29,913 bases of DNA from Capniomyces stellatus (GCA_001661515.1 LUVW01000004.1:529554-559466), one strand, 5' to 3'; positions 7,743 through 16,578 are shown, counted from the first letter of the stretch. Notes: generated by a model from the letters alone, not told the origin. A program made the numbers and translations.

Positions 7743-8365
7743 TGTTATGAACCAATAAAATTAAATCATTTTATATTATTTTAAACGTTTCATAGTTTAA
7801 GAATTATATTTGGTAATAGTTTGATTTGTAATAATATTAGTAAATGCAATTGGTAATACTATTACCAACGCAATTATTAATATGATTAAAAATCAAATAA
7901 CAAAGACAACCTAAATTTGGCAACGGCGGAATAGCAACCCGAGCCAATAGAAAAACCATTGCAGAACTAATACTAATGGATCTTTAAGGATTAAAAGACA
8001 TTAGATAATGGTTCGGAACAAAGTCGGAAAAATGTTGATTTAATGTCAAGATCAAAACCGATAAGAAAATGGGATGATTTTAAATGTTAAAACATCATTT
8101 TAGATTAGTCAGCAAAAAGACAAAACATATTTTATATCCCTTGTAAAGTGTGTAAAATATATTTGTTAGCTCTCGTTGTAAATCAAATAGGTTAGGTTAA
8201 GTTTATAAATTAACATTTATATAGTACTCTGTTAGCTTTTGTTTAACGTCAAAACTTCTATAAATACTTGACCGTTTTCGCATTTTTGAAAAAGGTCAAG
8301 TGAAATATTTCTTATTCAATAATAAATAATATTCACTATTCCTTGTCCCGTCCACGTTCCTAATA
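7743..8365 (+). mobile_element. 623-bp LTR-like insertion splitting the integrase of element 2
   Basis: The insertion runs from TGTTATGAACC to CGTTCCTAATA and is flanked by an exact 5-bp duplication, GTGTC (7738-7742 and 8366-8370). Its ends form an imperfect inverted repeat (TGTTATGAAC vs TATTAGGAAC). It is AT-rich with no long ORF, and has a local palindrome near 7850-7870 (TTGGTAATACTATTACCAA). This fits a solo LTR of a family different from the others here; a non-autonomous TIR element is the alternative. Confidence 0.85.
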
Positions 8366-11300
8366 GTGTCAGTGCTATAATCGGTTTTAAAAAGTTTCTT
8401 TTAGTCAACTCACCATTATATTGTTGGCAAATCCTGCAAGTACCAACTATCTCTTTAACTAAATTATATAATCCTTTTCCAAAGTAGCTCTCTCTGACCC
8501 TGTCCCAGGTGTTGTTAATACCATTATGCGTTTCCTCGTGTATCGCTTTTACTACCTCGTTTGCATTTCGTTCATGCAACACTTTTCTCAAACCTAACCG
8601 TTTTGATCGCCTGTATAATTCGTCGTCAATGATCGAAAATAATCTTGCTTTATCTCTTAACTTTTTTCGAAACTCCGGGTCTGCGTCTTTAGGGTATGTA
8701 AAGTGCTTTAGATAATTTTCTAAACACTTGTAATCTAGATAATCAATACTGAAAATATCTATTGCTTTAGTTTTAATCAAATTATTTTTTTCTGAATTAA
8801 TTTCCTTTGAATTAATTTCCTTTGAATTAATTTCCTTTGAACTGCCTTTTGTAATCTGTCCCTCTTCTACTCCACTACTCAAATTTCTGCTAAGAAAGTC
8901 TGCCGGGTTCTTTCGTCCTGGTCTATGTTGAATATCGAAGTCGAAGTTTCTCAAGAATAGGTCCCACCTGGCTAAACGACCCGAAAGCTCCTTAGTATTA
9001 AACAACTGCACTAACGCCGAATGGTCAGTTACGATAGTGAACTTTTTGCCCCAAAGGTAATTTTTAAAATTGTTTACACCCCATACTACTGCCAGTCCCT
9101 CCAAGTGGGTTATAGCGTAGTTTTTTTCATGTACACTTAATGTACGGCTACCATAACATATCGGATTATCGTTGTCGTTTATTACTTGTGATAGGATTGC
9201 TCCTAACCCTTTACCACTAGCGTCGGTTGTCAGCACGAAAGGATGATCCCAATTTGGGTATTGTAGAACTGGTGCGTTGCACAACTCGCTCTTCAGTTTT
9301 TCCGTTGCGATTGCACAACTTTGATCCCAATTCCAGCTCGATTCCTTTTTTAGTAATTTGTTTAATGGGCTTGCTATCGTACTAAAACCTTTAATAAATT
9401 TTCGGTAATAACCTACCATCCCTAAAAACGACTGTAATTCCTTAACGTTTTTTGGCGTTCCTGACTCTATCATCTCTACTACTTTATCTTCGTTAGTACT
9501 TATTCCCTCCTTGGAAATTGTGTGTCCTAGATAATTTAATTTTCTTTGTGCAAATAAACATTTATTCCTTGATAATTTTATTCCATGTTTTTGTATTAAA
9601 ACGAATACTTCCCTTAAATGTTTCGTGTGTTCCTCCATATTAGCCGAATAAACTATTATGTCGTCCACAAACACGACAGCGAATTTCCACAAAACTGCAG
9701 CTAATACTTCTTCCATCAGCCTCTGGAAAGTAGCTGGACTGTTGGTAAGTCCAAACGGCATGACTTTGTAACAAAAAAGTCCTCCTCCCGGGTAACTAAA
9801 CGCCGTTTTTTCTTTATCTTCGTGCCTCATTGCCACCTGCCAGAATCCGCTTATAGCGTCCAGAGTTGTAAATATTGTGGAACCTGTAAGTGCATCAAAC
9901 ACCTCATCTATCCTCGGTAATGGATAGCAGTCCTTCTTAGTGACACTGTTTAGCTTCCGATAATCTGCGCAAATCCTAATTTTTCCATCTTTCTTAGCCA
10001 CTACAACAATTGGTGCACACCAGTTAGATTTGCATTTTTCTATTACTCCCTGCTTCTCCATTAGCTCTAATTCGGTTTTAACTTTATCTTTCATGATATG
10101 CGGAATCCTATATGGGTATAATTTAATTGGTGCGGCGTCCCCTGTGTCGATTGCGTGCTCTACTGTTGCCGTTTGTGTTAGCTCGGATAATTCGGTAGTA
10201 AATAACTCCTGAAACTCTTTAATAATTTCTATTACCCCACTAGGCACCTCCTCCGTTTTGTTAGTTATTTCTATTAATTTTCCTATTCCATATACCTCCA
10301 TTTCTCCTTCCATGTTGCGTTTTGGACGCTGTGTATATAATTTTAACACTACATCCGTGTCCTCTTGTTCAAGAATCAGCTCCTGCTCTTTTAAGTCTAT
10401 TACAGCGTTGTAATCGTTGAGCCAGTCTGTGCCTAAAATCAGCAATGGTTTCTTCATTTCCAGCACCAACACATCGCTAGGGAAACAGTAATTTGCAATC
10501 CTAACCGGCAACTCTGTCACTGTTCCTAACGTGTTATGACGTGCTCCATCCGCTGTTATTACTATCTGATTATAATTCTTATCTACCTCCAGTCCTAATT
10601 TCTCCATTAAACTTGTCGACAGCACGGAGCAAGCTGCTCCGGTGTCCAATATAGCCCAATAGCGTTCTCCGTAAATGCTTACCAATCCTCTAACATTAGT
10701 GCTCATAGTGTCGTCGTAATTAACTTCATTGACTTCTTTCCCCTCTACTCTCCTACATAATTTTAACAATTCGCTTCTCACACTAGGCGAAACCTGTAAC
10801 AGTTGTGAGATTGACAAATCTGCCTTGGCACTGGCCAAATTAGAACCAATTGAGTAAGGTGATACTGTGGTGGCTAATTTTATGGCTGCTGGCTTTCTGG
10901 CTTGGATTATTGGTCTGTCCTTTATGATTGTAGCACTGTTCTTGGGAGTCCCATCGTCCACTACCCTTACTCTCTTTCTCCCTAAAGCTGCTGTAGAGAT
11001 ATCCCCTTCGTCTGCTCCTCGTTTCTCCGCGGCAAATACTTCATCTCCTACGGCTTTTACATTCTCTACCTCAATGCAATTAATCTCATTAGCTTCCTTT
11101 CTTTTTACGCCTTCATTCGTAGCGTCGGTATTACCTGTATTCATATTAGTGTTGTTTTTCTTTTTGAAATAACACGCTTCCGACCTGTGGCCCGTTTGGT
11201 TACAGTAAAAACACTTTGCAGGGAAACCTCCTTGTGCGCGGTTCAGCAAGTTTACACTTAACTCATCAAATTTCAGTATTAATTTTTCGATCGGATCGAT

Positions 11301-11843
11301 ATCCTTGACTACGGTTCTAGGCTCCCTATCGACTTCGGTGGTACTGCGAATGAGCTTGGTAATCTTCTCCTCCTTGAGTAGCGTTTGGATTGCGTCCTCC
11401 CACTTCTTTACCCCCGATTCCAGAATCTTTCTCCTACCCCCTTGTGGTAATGCTTTTACTAGGTACCTGAGTTTATCGCGATCATTGGTGATTCGCGCTT
11501 TAGTAAATAGGGCTGTCATTGTCCCTGATATCTCCATCACCTCTTTCCCCATGCATGAGTATGATATCAGCTCGTTCCAAGCCGACATCTCTTCTTCCTC
11601 ACTGGAGAAATTCTCAACGAGGCTTACTTTCAGATCCTCCCATTTCGAATCCTTATGCACGTATCCTTTATACCATACTAGTGCCTTGTCTTCTAGGAAC
11701 AAATCCAAATAGTCTACTGCTTCCTCTTCGCTCCATCCACATGTTTTTCTAAATACTTCATATCTTTTAACCCATCTCCGAGGGTCTTCTCCTTTCCCAG
11801 AACCGGTGAAAACACTTGGTTCTAAAACTCTTAACTCCATCAC
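8316..11843 (-). CDS. Element 2 Gag-Pol polyprotein, N-terminal 1159 residues intact (truncated by insertion)
   Basis: This is a single frame without a gag-pol shift. In order it encodes: the Gag domain (residues ~1-165), a CCHC zinc knuckle (C211, C214, H219, C224), an aspartic protease (LDTG, D400; ILGTDW ~469), reverse transcriptase with an FVDD catalytic box (725-728), RNase H (D874, E915, D940), and the HHCC integrase zinc domain (H1102, H1106, C1136, C1139). A SKEIN motif repeats three times near 1002-1017 through a 15-bp tandem repeat. The last ~16 residues and the stop come from the insertion at 7743-8365. The start is the MM pair at 11843, after an A/T homopolymer leader. Particles and cDNA could perhaps still be made, but not integrated with its own enzyme. 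Confidence 0.93.
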   Translation of the reverse strand: MMELRVLEPSVFTGSGKGEDPRRWVKRYEVFRKTCGWSEEEAVDYLDLFLEDKALVWYKGYVHKDSKWEDLKVSLVENFSSEEEEMSAWNELISYSCMGKEVMEISGTMTALFTKARITNDRDKLRYLVKALPQGGRRKILESGVKKWEDAIQTLLKEEKITKLIRSTTEVDREPRTVVKDIDPIEKLILKFDELSVNLLNRAQGGFPAKCFYCNQTGHRSEACYFKKKNNTNMNTGNTDATNEGVKRKEANEINCIEVENVKAVGDEVFAAEKRGADEGDISTAALGRKRVRVVDDGTPKNSATIIKDRPIIQARKPAAIKLATTVSPYSIGSNLASAKADLSISQLLQVSPSVRSELLKLCRRVEGKEVNEVNYDDTMSTNVRGLVSIYGERYWAILDTGAACSVLSTSLMEKLGLEVDKNYNQIVITADGARHNTLGTVTELPVRIANYCFPSDVLVLEMKKPLLILGTDWLNDYNAVIDLKEQELILEQEDTDVVLKLYTQRPKRNMEGEMEVYGIGKLIEITNKTEEVPSGVIEIIKEFQELFTTELSELTQTATVEHAIDTGDAAPIKLYPYRIPHIMKDKVKTELELMEKQGVIEKCKSNWCAPIVVVAKKDGKIRICADYRKLNSVTKKDCYPLPRIDEVFDALTGSTIFTTLDAISGFWQVAMRHEDKEKTAFSYPGGGLFCYKVMPFGLTNSPATFQRLMEEVLAAVLWKFAVVFVDDIIVYSANMEEHTKHLREVFVLIQKHGIKLSRNKCLFAQRKLNYLGHTISKEGISTNEDKVVEMIESGTPKNVKELQSFLGMVGYYRKFIKGFSTIASPLNKLLKKESSWNWDQSCAIATEKLKSELCNAPVLQYPNWDHPFVLTTDASGKGLGAILSQVINDNDNPICYGSRTLSVHEKNYAITHLEGLAVVWGVNNFKNYLWGKKFTIVTDHSALVQLFNTKELSGRLARWDLFLRNFDFDIQHRPGRKNPADFLSRNLSSGVEEGQITKGSSKEINSKEINSKEINSEKNNLIKTKAIDIFSIDYLDYKCLENYLKHFTYPKDADPEFRKKLRDKARLFSIIDDELYRRSKRLGLRKVLHERNANEVVKAIHEETHNGINNTWDRVRESYFGKGLYNLVKEIVGTCRICQQYNGELTKRNFLKPIIALTLLGTWTGQGIVNIIYY

Positions 11844-12034
11844 TTTTGATTACTTGTTTTTTTTTTTTTTTTTTATTTTAGTTTTTTCTTGTTTATTAGG
11901 TTAATAATATATTGTACGAATCCAAAAAAATAAATTTTAAATCGAATCCGTAAATCTATTAATTTTAGCCTATTTAAACTACTATCCTTAGTAGCTTCCC
12001 CCCTTTTATTATTTTTGTTGTCGTCGTTGGTTAA

Positions 12035-12046
12035 CGTTGGGCGCCA
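12035..12046 (-). other. Primer-binding site of element 2 (lysine tRNA type)
   Basis: On the minus strand TGGCGCCCAACG starts one base after the 5' LTR end. The complementary tRNA end is CGTTGGGC-G-CCA. The tRNA-Lys(CTT) at 12703 ends CGTTGGGC-T, matching all acceptor and T-stem bases but differing at the discriminator. A lysine isoacceptor with G at that position is the likely primer. Confidence 0.75.
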
Positions 12047-12047
12047 C

Positions 12048-12429
12048 TGTAGAATTTCGTTCGTGCCCGGATTGTTGTCCAAACTATTCTATCAAAATTG
12101 TTTATTGTTTATTGTTTATACAACCTAATTCTTATGGTTTACTATTATTGGAAATTCATTTATTTATTAAAAAGAAAGACCTGGATTCAAAAAAGTTGAG
12201 CACCATCTTTTTTTGTACCAGAAATTGTGAAAAATAAAACTAACTAAAATATAACTAACTTAAATAAAACTAACTAAAATATTAATGTTATCAAACTAAC
12301 CAAATGACTCGCTGTCAAAAACCACGAGGGGCAAAAATACAGCGACTCCAGAAATTAGTTTGATATCAATTTATATATATTTACTAGTGTAAATATATGT
12401 TAAACTAGTGTTGTATTATATATACAACA
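12048..12429 (-). repeat. 5' LTR of element 2
   Basis: The sequence repeats 6417-6798 at an offset of 5631 bp with no difference found by eye. It is followed to the right by the target duplication TGTT (12430-12433). The primer-binding site adjoins its inner edge. Confidence 0.93.
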
Positions 12430-12702
12430 TGTTTGTTACATTTATCGTACCTGTCCAATTGTCCGAGTACCTGATCTAAGTTATTACACTGTATGTGTTA
12501 TGATAACTAAATTAAAATGATCTACTATTGATCCACTTCTCTTATATGTTTTTGGGCTTATTATAATTATAAAATAAACTGCTTATAAAAATAAAGACAC
12601 TGTTCAACCCAATGCCATAAAACTAACTAATTAACTGAAAATATTAACTAAACATATAAAATAAAACTATAACTAAATAAAAAAAGAAAGAACCAAAAGA
12701 TA

Positions 12703-12775
12703 AGCCCAACGCGGGGGTCGAACCCGCAACCTTAAGATTAAGAGTCTTACGCTCTACCGATTGAGCTAGCCGGGC
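12703..12775 (-). tRNA. tRNA-Lys (CTT)
   Basis: The acceptor GCCCGGC pairs with GTTGGGC. The anticodon loop is CTCTTAA (anticodon CTT), and the T-arm is GCGGG-TTCGACC-CCCGC. A TTTT run follows on the minus strand within 10 nt. Two tandem solo LTRs lie upstream, the first target duplication beginning 5 bp from the tRNA 5' end. The spacer between this gene and element 2 (12434-12702) holds nothing recognised. Confidence 0.93.
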
Positions 12776-12783
12776 TTATTGGT

Positions 12784-13236
12784 TGTAGTGTCAAAAACTG
12801 GTTGACTATGTCCACTTGGGACTTTGATCAACTGACTATACTTGAATATAACTGTAGTCGTTGATCTGGTTCTGTTATTCTTTAGATATGTACTTAACTT
12901 TACTATATTCGTGTTATTGTTTTATAGTTATTTATTTTGTTAAATATACGTGTCTTATATAAAAAAGATATTGTTCAAATTCGTTCTCTATCTAAAAAGT
13001 TATTCAAAAATTATTCGCAGATCGAATCAAACCAAAATTGTAAAACTAAAATTAAATCAAAACTAAGTAAAATAATTAACTAAACTAAAATAATTAAACT
13101 CGAAATCGAAGTGTCGTATAAAAAAAACTACAACTAAGTTGTATAAAAAACTACTCTTCTAATTTCTATAAAGTTGGTACTATATTATACTCGCAATATA
13201 TACCAACTTACAGGTCCTTACTCATTTTACATGACA
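12784..13236 (-). mobile_element. Solo LTR upstream of tRNA-Lys (first of two)
   Basis: The unit has ends TGTAGTGTCAAAA...TTTTACATGACA and perfect 4-bp flanks TGGT (12780-12783, 13237-13240). It is homologous throughout to the solo LTR at 5003-5466, including the paired AAAACTACAAC.AAGTTGTATA motif, so the same family hit two different tRNA loci. The gap between tRNA 5' end and target duplication is 4 nt. Confidence 0.88.
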
Positions 13237-13240
13237 TGGT

Positions 13241-13651
13241 TGTTATATCTATATTGTCTATTTGTTTAGTATTCCGACTATCGATCGGATTATAATTTAT
13301 ATCTGAATATATGGTTAATCTAATTAAATCTAATCTTAAAGATACTAAAGCCTATATATTATTAATGATTAAAACTATAAGTGTATCTTTCAATGTTCTG
13401 TTTCTTAGCTGTCTAAAATGTGTGTTTTTTATTTAAGCAGGAAGATTCAACTTTTTGGAAAAAACTATTGTAATCACTAAAATTTGGAACTATAAAATAA
13501 AATAACTAAAAGGTAACTCACTAACTAAAACTAAGGTTATACTGAAACTGTTATCCAATCGATAAACTTAATAAGAATAAACAAACCCCATGGGCTACAA
13601 AAAAACTTCCTATTAATAATTATCGACTGGTTAGTCATATTTCATATGACA
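13241..13651. mobile_element. Second solo LTR at the same TGGT target
   Basis: It starts TGTTATATC and ends TTTCATATGACA, and is bounded by TGGT on the left (13237-13240, shared with the previous LTR) and on the right (13652-13655). The right end resembles that of 12784-13236 (ACATGACA versus CATATGACA). A further LTR-like start, TGTCGTATG, begins right behind it at 13655 and is cut by the Tc1-like element. Confidence 0.65.
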
Positions 13652-13673
13652 TGGTGTCGTATGAAAAACGACA

Positions 13674-14115
13674 TACAGTGAGCGGCACAATTGTCCCAAA
13701 TTTTTCAAAAATATATTCAAACTCTAATACTGAAGCAACTTGATATGTCAGTATTTATCAGAATATATATTTAGGTTTTACCACGTACTTTCTACTTTTT
13801 CACTAAATTTTATCCAGACAAAGTGCGTTTTTAAAATTTTACGGTGTTTCAAAAATTATTTTCATTTGGGACAATTTTGTCCAAAAAAAATTTAAAATTT
13901 TGTTTTTGTCACTATAACCTCATTATTCAATATAATTGTCTATAACTTTACTCAAGTGTTCTTTGCTTACAGTTAACTATTTTTTTAAAATAAAATTCAA
14001 CCATGCCTAAACTATCCAGTGAGTTAAAAGCAGACATCATCCAGGCACTAAGCAACGGAACATCAATCAGACAGGTTGCCAAACAGTTCAACACAAGCAA
14101 GTCTAGTGTGCATAG
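13674..14115 (+). mobile_element. 5' end of a Tc1/mariner-like DNA transposon, truncated
   Basis: A TA target dinucleotide (13674-13675) is followed by CAGTGAGCGG, a typical Tc1-type terminus. Two similar motifs, CACAATTGTCCCAAATTT near 13684 and GGACAATTTTGTCC near 13867, lie ~185 bp apart in the same orientation, like the paired transposase-binding repeats of IR/DR elements. A transposase start follows at 14003. The element is cut at about 14116 by the LTR of element 3; the right half is absent from the window. Confidence 0.72.
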
Positions 14116-14149
14116 TGTCGTAGATGTTCGTGTACCTACGATTGCTTAA
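14003..14149 (+). pseudogene. Tc1-like transposase, N-terminal helix-turn-helix only
   Basis: The ATG starts a peptide with a clear psq/Tc1-type helix-turn-helix: LSSELKADIIQALSNG, then SIRQVAKQFNTSKSSVHSVV. This is the DNA-binding part that recognises the terminal repeats. About 38 residues belong to the transposase; the rest, up to TAA at 14147, is read from the inserted LTR. There is no DDE catalytic domain, so the fragment cannot transpose, though a DNA-binding remnant could in principle be expressed. Confidence 0.72.
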
Positions 14150-15052
14150 CTTATTCTTTGGTTAAGACTTTGTACTTTTTATAATTTTTATTTAAAACTA
14201 TTAAACTAATAAACTATTTAAATTATTTAAATTATTAACGCTATTAAAAATATTAACTTACTATTAAACCTTTATAACGTCTACTTATAACTTACTGCTG
14301 ATCGAATCTTTATAAAATGTTTAATATAAACTTTATTGTTATAAAAAAAAAGACGACTTTACTATCCAAATCTGAATCTAAACATTTTAAAGTAATCTAA
14401 TCTAAATTAAAATCACTGCACTATGATCTAATCTAAATTAAAATCTATAAAATTTTGATCTAAATCCAATAAAATTATGAACTTCTATTAAATAATCCTA
14501 AAGGAAAACTGAACTAAATAAATAAACTAAATCAATACACACTGGATTGGGTTTATAAAAAAAACCTTGTCTATGGGTAAAAAACACCCAACCCTTATGT
14601 GTATCATCATAAACTAAGTAAAACTAAATTTTAAATAATAAACTAAATAAAAAAACTTGATAAAAAATGTAAAATATACTAAATTTGTTACGCAACCAAA
14701 TATGTAGTGTGAATTTCCGGCTTAAAATATCACCTGCATATATTAATGTTAACTGCTAGTCTTATTTTGATCTCACTCGAGATCGTCCGTATCTGATGTT
14801 TGTATACCTTTTATTGCTAAGTAAAAACTAGAAAGATTCACTCCTTTGAGTCGAATCTCATATCCTTATAACTAACTAAATAAATAAATAAAATAACTAA
14901 ATAAATAACTAAATAATTAATAATAATAATGAGCACATCCAATCGGACCTCTAAATACTGTTGATAAAACCACAAGGGGACAAAACTCAACTGTACATAG
15001 CTGTTTGATTATATTATCCACTATTACTTTTGGTCGTATTATATATACGACA
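14116..15052 (-). repeat. 3' LTR of element 3 (about 0.94 kb)
   Basis: The right edge is firm: on the minus strand a purine tract, GGTGGGGGAGAC, is followed by TGTCGTATATATAATACGAC. The right third is homologous to the element 2 LTR (the AAAACCAC.AGGGG.CAAAA stretch). The left edge is less sure: TTCGTG..CC..CGATTG near 14125 matches the outer end of the element 2 LTR (TTCGTGCCCGGATTG), which suggests the LTR extends to about 14116 rather than ending at TGTTACGCAACC (14686). A second LTR may be nested at 14686. Confidence 0.6.
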
Positions 15053-15569
15053 GTCTCCCCCACCTATCTTGAGGCTCCGTCTCAACAAGTTGCACTTCTC
15101 TAAATTGTTTTAAAGTAGAAGCAATTCTTCGCGTCGTTATTTCTGGTATCATTCGTGTCGATTCTTTGTATAATTTCAATCTGTCCCCATGTACCGTGTC
15201 GCAATTCCCGTGATCGTCTACTATCGTGTATGCCCCTTTGTCTCCAATTTTGATTATCGTGTATGGTCCTTCCCATACTGGCTGGAATTTGGTTTTACTT
15301 CCATCTATATGTCTTAAAACTTTTGCGTTTAGTTGAAATATAAACGATTTTACCTTCTTATTATAACTAAGCTCGTCCACTTTTTTACTTGCTACGTTCT
15401 TATTATATCCTATCTTTCTCATCGCTGGTATATCTAATTTAATTACTTTTATTCTTTCTTCGATTGCTTCTTCGATGTTATCGATCTCGGCCGGTGGTTC
15501 CCAGGTCGCTGGTAAGTTTATTTCCATTCCGAACAATAACTCTGCTGGACTGTAACCCGTTGAGCTGTT
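15039..15569 (-). CDS. Element 3 Pol: integrase C-terminal part (partial, ends at assembly gap)
   Basis: The visible ~177 codons align with the C-terminus of the element 2 Pol: SPAELLFG vs SPAQMLYG, LPATWEPPAEID vs LPSTWKEKAEID, WEGPYTIIK vs WEGPYTIIR, GDRLKLY vs GDKLKLY, ending LSYI vs LLYI. It is therefore a sister family of Ty3/Gypsy. As in element 2, the stop lies 14 nt inside the 3' LTR, so the polypurine tract is translated. The frame is open up to the Ns. The catalytic core, RT and gag would be in or beyond the gap. Confidence 0.85.
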   Translation of the reverse strand, partial: NSSTGYSPAELLFGMEINLPATWEPPAEIDNIEEAIEERIKVIKLDIPAMRKIGYNKNVASKKVDELSYNKKVKSFIFQLNAKVLRHIDGSKTKFQPVWEGPYTIIKIGDKGAYTIVDDHGNCDTVHGDRLKLYKESTRMIPEITTRRIASTLKQFREVQLVETEPQDRWGRLSYI

Positions 15570-15636
15570 NNNNNNNNNNNNNNNNNNNNNNNNNNNNNNN
15601 NNNNNNNNNNNNNNNNNNNNNNNNNNNNNNNNNNNN
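15570..15636. other. Assembly gap (67 N)
   Basis: The run of Ns falls inside a retrotransposon pol on one side and 21 bp from a protease stop codon on the other. Its true size is unknown; several kilobases of element 3 are probably missing. Linkage between the retrotransposon region and the protease genes rests on scaffolding alone. Confidence 0.97.
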
Positions 15637-15657
15637 ATTCCACCATACTTCAAGCAG

Positions 15658-16578
15658 CTAATTGCCAGCTCCTACCAAGTCGAGTGATGCTGACTCGAAT
15701 ACACGTATATTATCTGCATCATCGCCTGCTTTTTCCTTGATCCAATCTATGTGGTGGTAGACTCGAGTAAAAAATACCCTGGATCCATTCAATCCACAAG
15801 TTAAACCGGTATTTGGGTTACTTTCTGGGCCATTTCCAAAAGAAATAATACCAACCAATATGTTGTTAAACTCGTTTTCTGTATAAAGAGGCCCACCAGA
15901 GTCGCCAGAACATGGAGATGCTTTGTTTGATGTATTTAAACAGATTAAGTCGCCGTTGTTTGAGCTATCCCAGTGACCAAGCCGTGTTGAGCAGCCCGAA
16001 TTCGTAATAGTAACTCCTGCTGATCGTAAAAACCCCGACAAATTCATTGTGGTTACATCAGTGGCACCCCATCCAGCAACCCTAAAGTATGATTTTTCAG
16101 TTATTTCACCCTTGTAGATCTTTGCTGGAGCAACAGCTCTCGACCTATACTTGTCTTTCAACCTGATCAGCGCTATATCATTTCGGTCTGTGGTCTTTTC
16201 AAGTCCTGTATACCCCTCGTGAATAGTAATGCGATCGACTACAGCCCTATTTCCAATACTTCCACCACCAAGTATGCCGTCTGGATTTTTTTCTCCAAGA
16301 ACTACATATACCCCGTCTGATTCATTAAAAAAAGCATCGTCATTTTTTCTGAGACAGCAAGCTGTAGTGAGCAAGTGCTTTTTTGAGATTAGTGTGGCGA
16401 CACAGCCTTGATAATCGAATAAACCTGCAGTCACATAAAGCTTTCCAATGGCAGAAAAATCCCTGTAATTTGCATTATTGCCTCCTACCACTCTTTTTTC
16501 CAGTTTATTTGCGGTCATTGCTGATCCTGAAGCCACTAAGGCTTGCATGATAAACACGGCTTGTGGTAAGATACGCAT
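15658..16578 (-). CDS. Secreted trypsin-family (S1) protein with catalytic His replaced by Cys
   Basis: The protein has 306 residues with a hydrophobic N-terminus (1-20, likely signal peptide), a dibasic KR28-29 just before VVGG30-33 (Kex2-type activation site), and an S1 fold. Asp134 (NDIAL) and Ser227 (GDSGGP) are present, with Asp226 for the activation salt bridge. The TAAHC box reads TTACC, so residue 74 is Cys (TGC) where the catalytic His should be. The specificity site (chymotrypsin 189) appears to be Ser221, not the Asp of trypsin. Other cysteines are conserved, so the fold is probably kept: a secreted pseudoprotease or a recently disabled enzyme. No intron is needed. A TATA-like ATAAATAC lies about 115 bp upstream (near 16693-16700). 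Confidence 0.88.
   Translation of the reverse strand: MRILPQAVFIMQALVASGSAMTANKLEKRVVGGNNANYRDFSAIGKLYVTAGLFDYQGCVATLISKKHLLTTACCLRKNDDAFFNESDGVYVVLGEKNPDGILGGGSIGNRAVVDRITIHEGYTGLEKTTDRNDIALIRLKDKYRSRAVAPAKIYKGEITEKSYFRVAGWGATDVTTMNLSGFLRSAGVTITNSGCSTRLGHWDSSNNGDLICLNTSNKASPCSGDSGGPLYTENEFNNILVGIISFGNGPESNPNTGLTCGLNGSRVFFTRVYHHIDWIKEKAGDDADNIRVFESASLDLVGAGN

Larger units (their letters stand above)
6417..12429 (-). mobile_element. Full-length Ty3/Gypsy retrotransposon (element 2), 6013 bp
   Basis: The element has two 382-bp LTRs (6417-6798 and 12048-12429) that look identical base for base, with TG...CA ends. It has a primer-binding site (12035-12046), a single gag-pol frame, and a polypurine tract against the 3' LTR (AAGGGGGGGAAC, 6799-6810). 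TGTT flanks both sides (6413-6416, 12430-12433). It is inserted 3 nt beyond the tRNA-Met 5' end, in the same orientation as the tRNA. Identical LTRs mean a very young insertion, but pol is interrupted by a 623-bp element at 7743-8365, so this copy cannot make an intact integrase. Confidence 0.93.
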
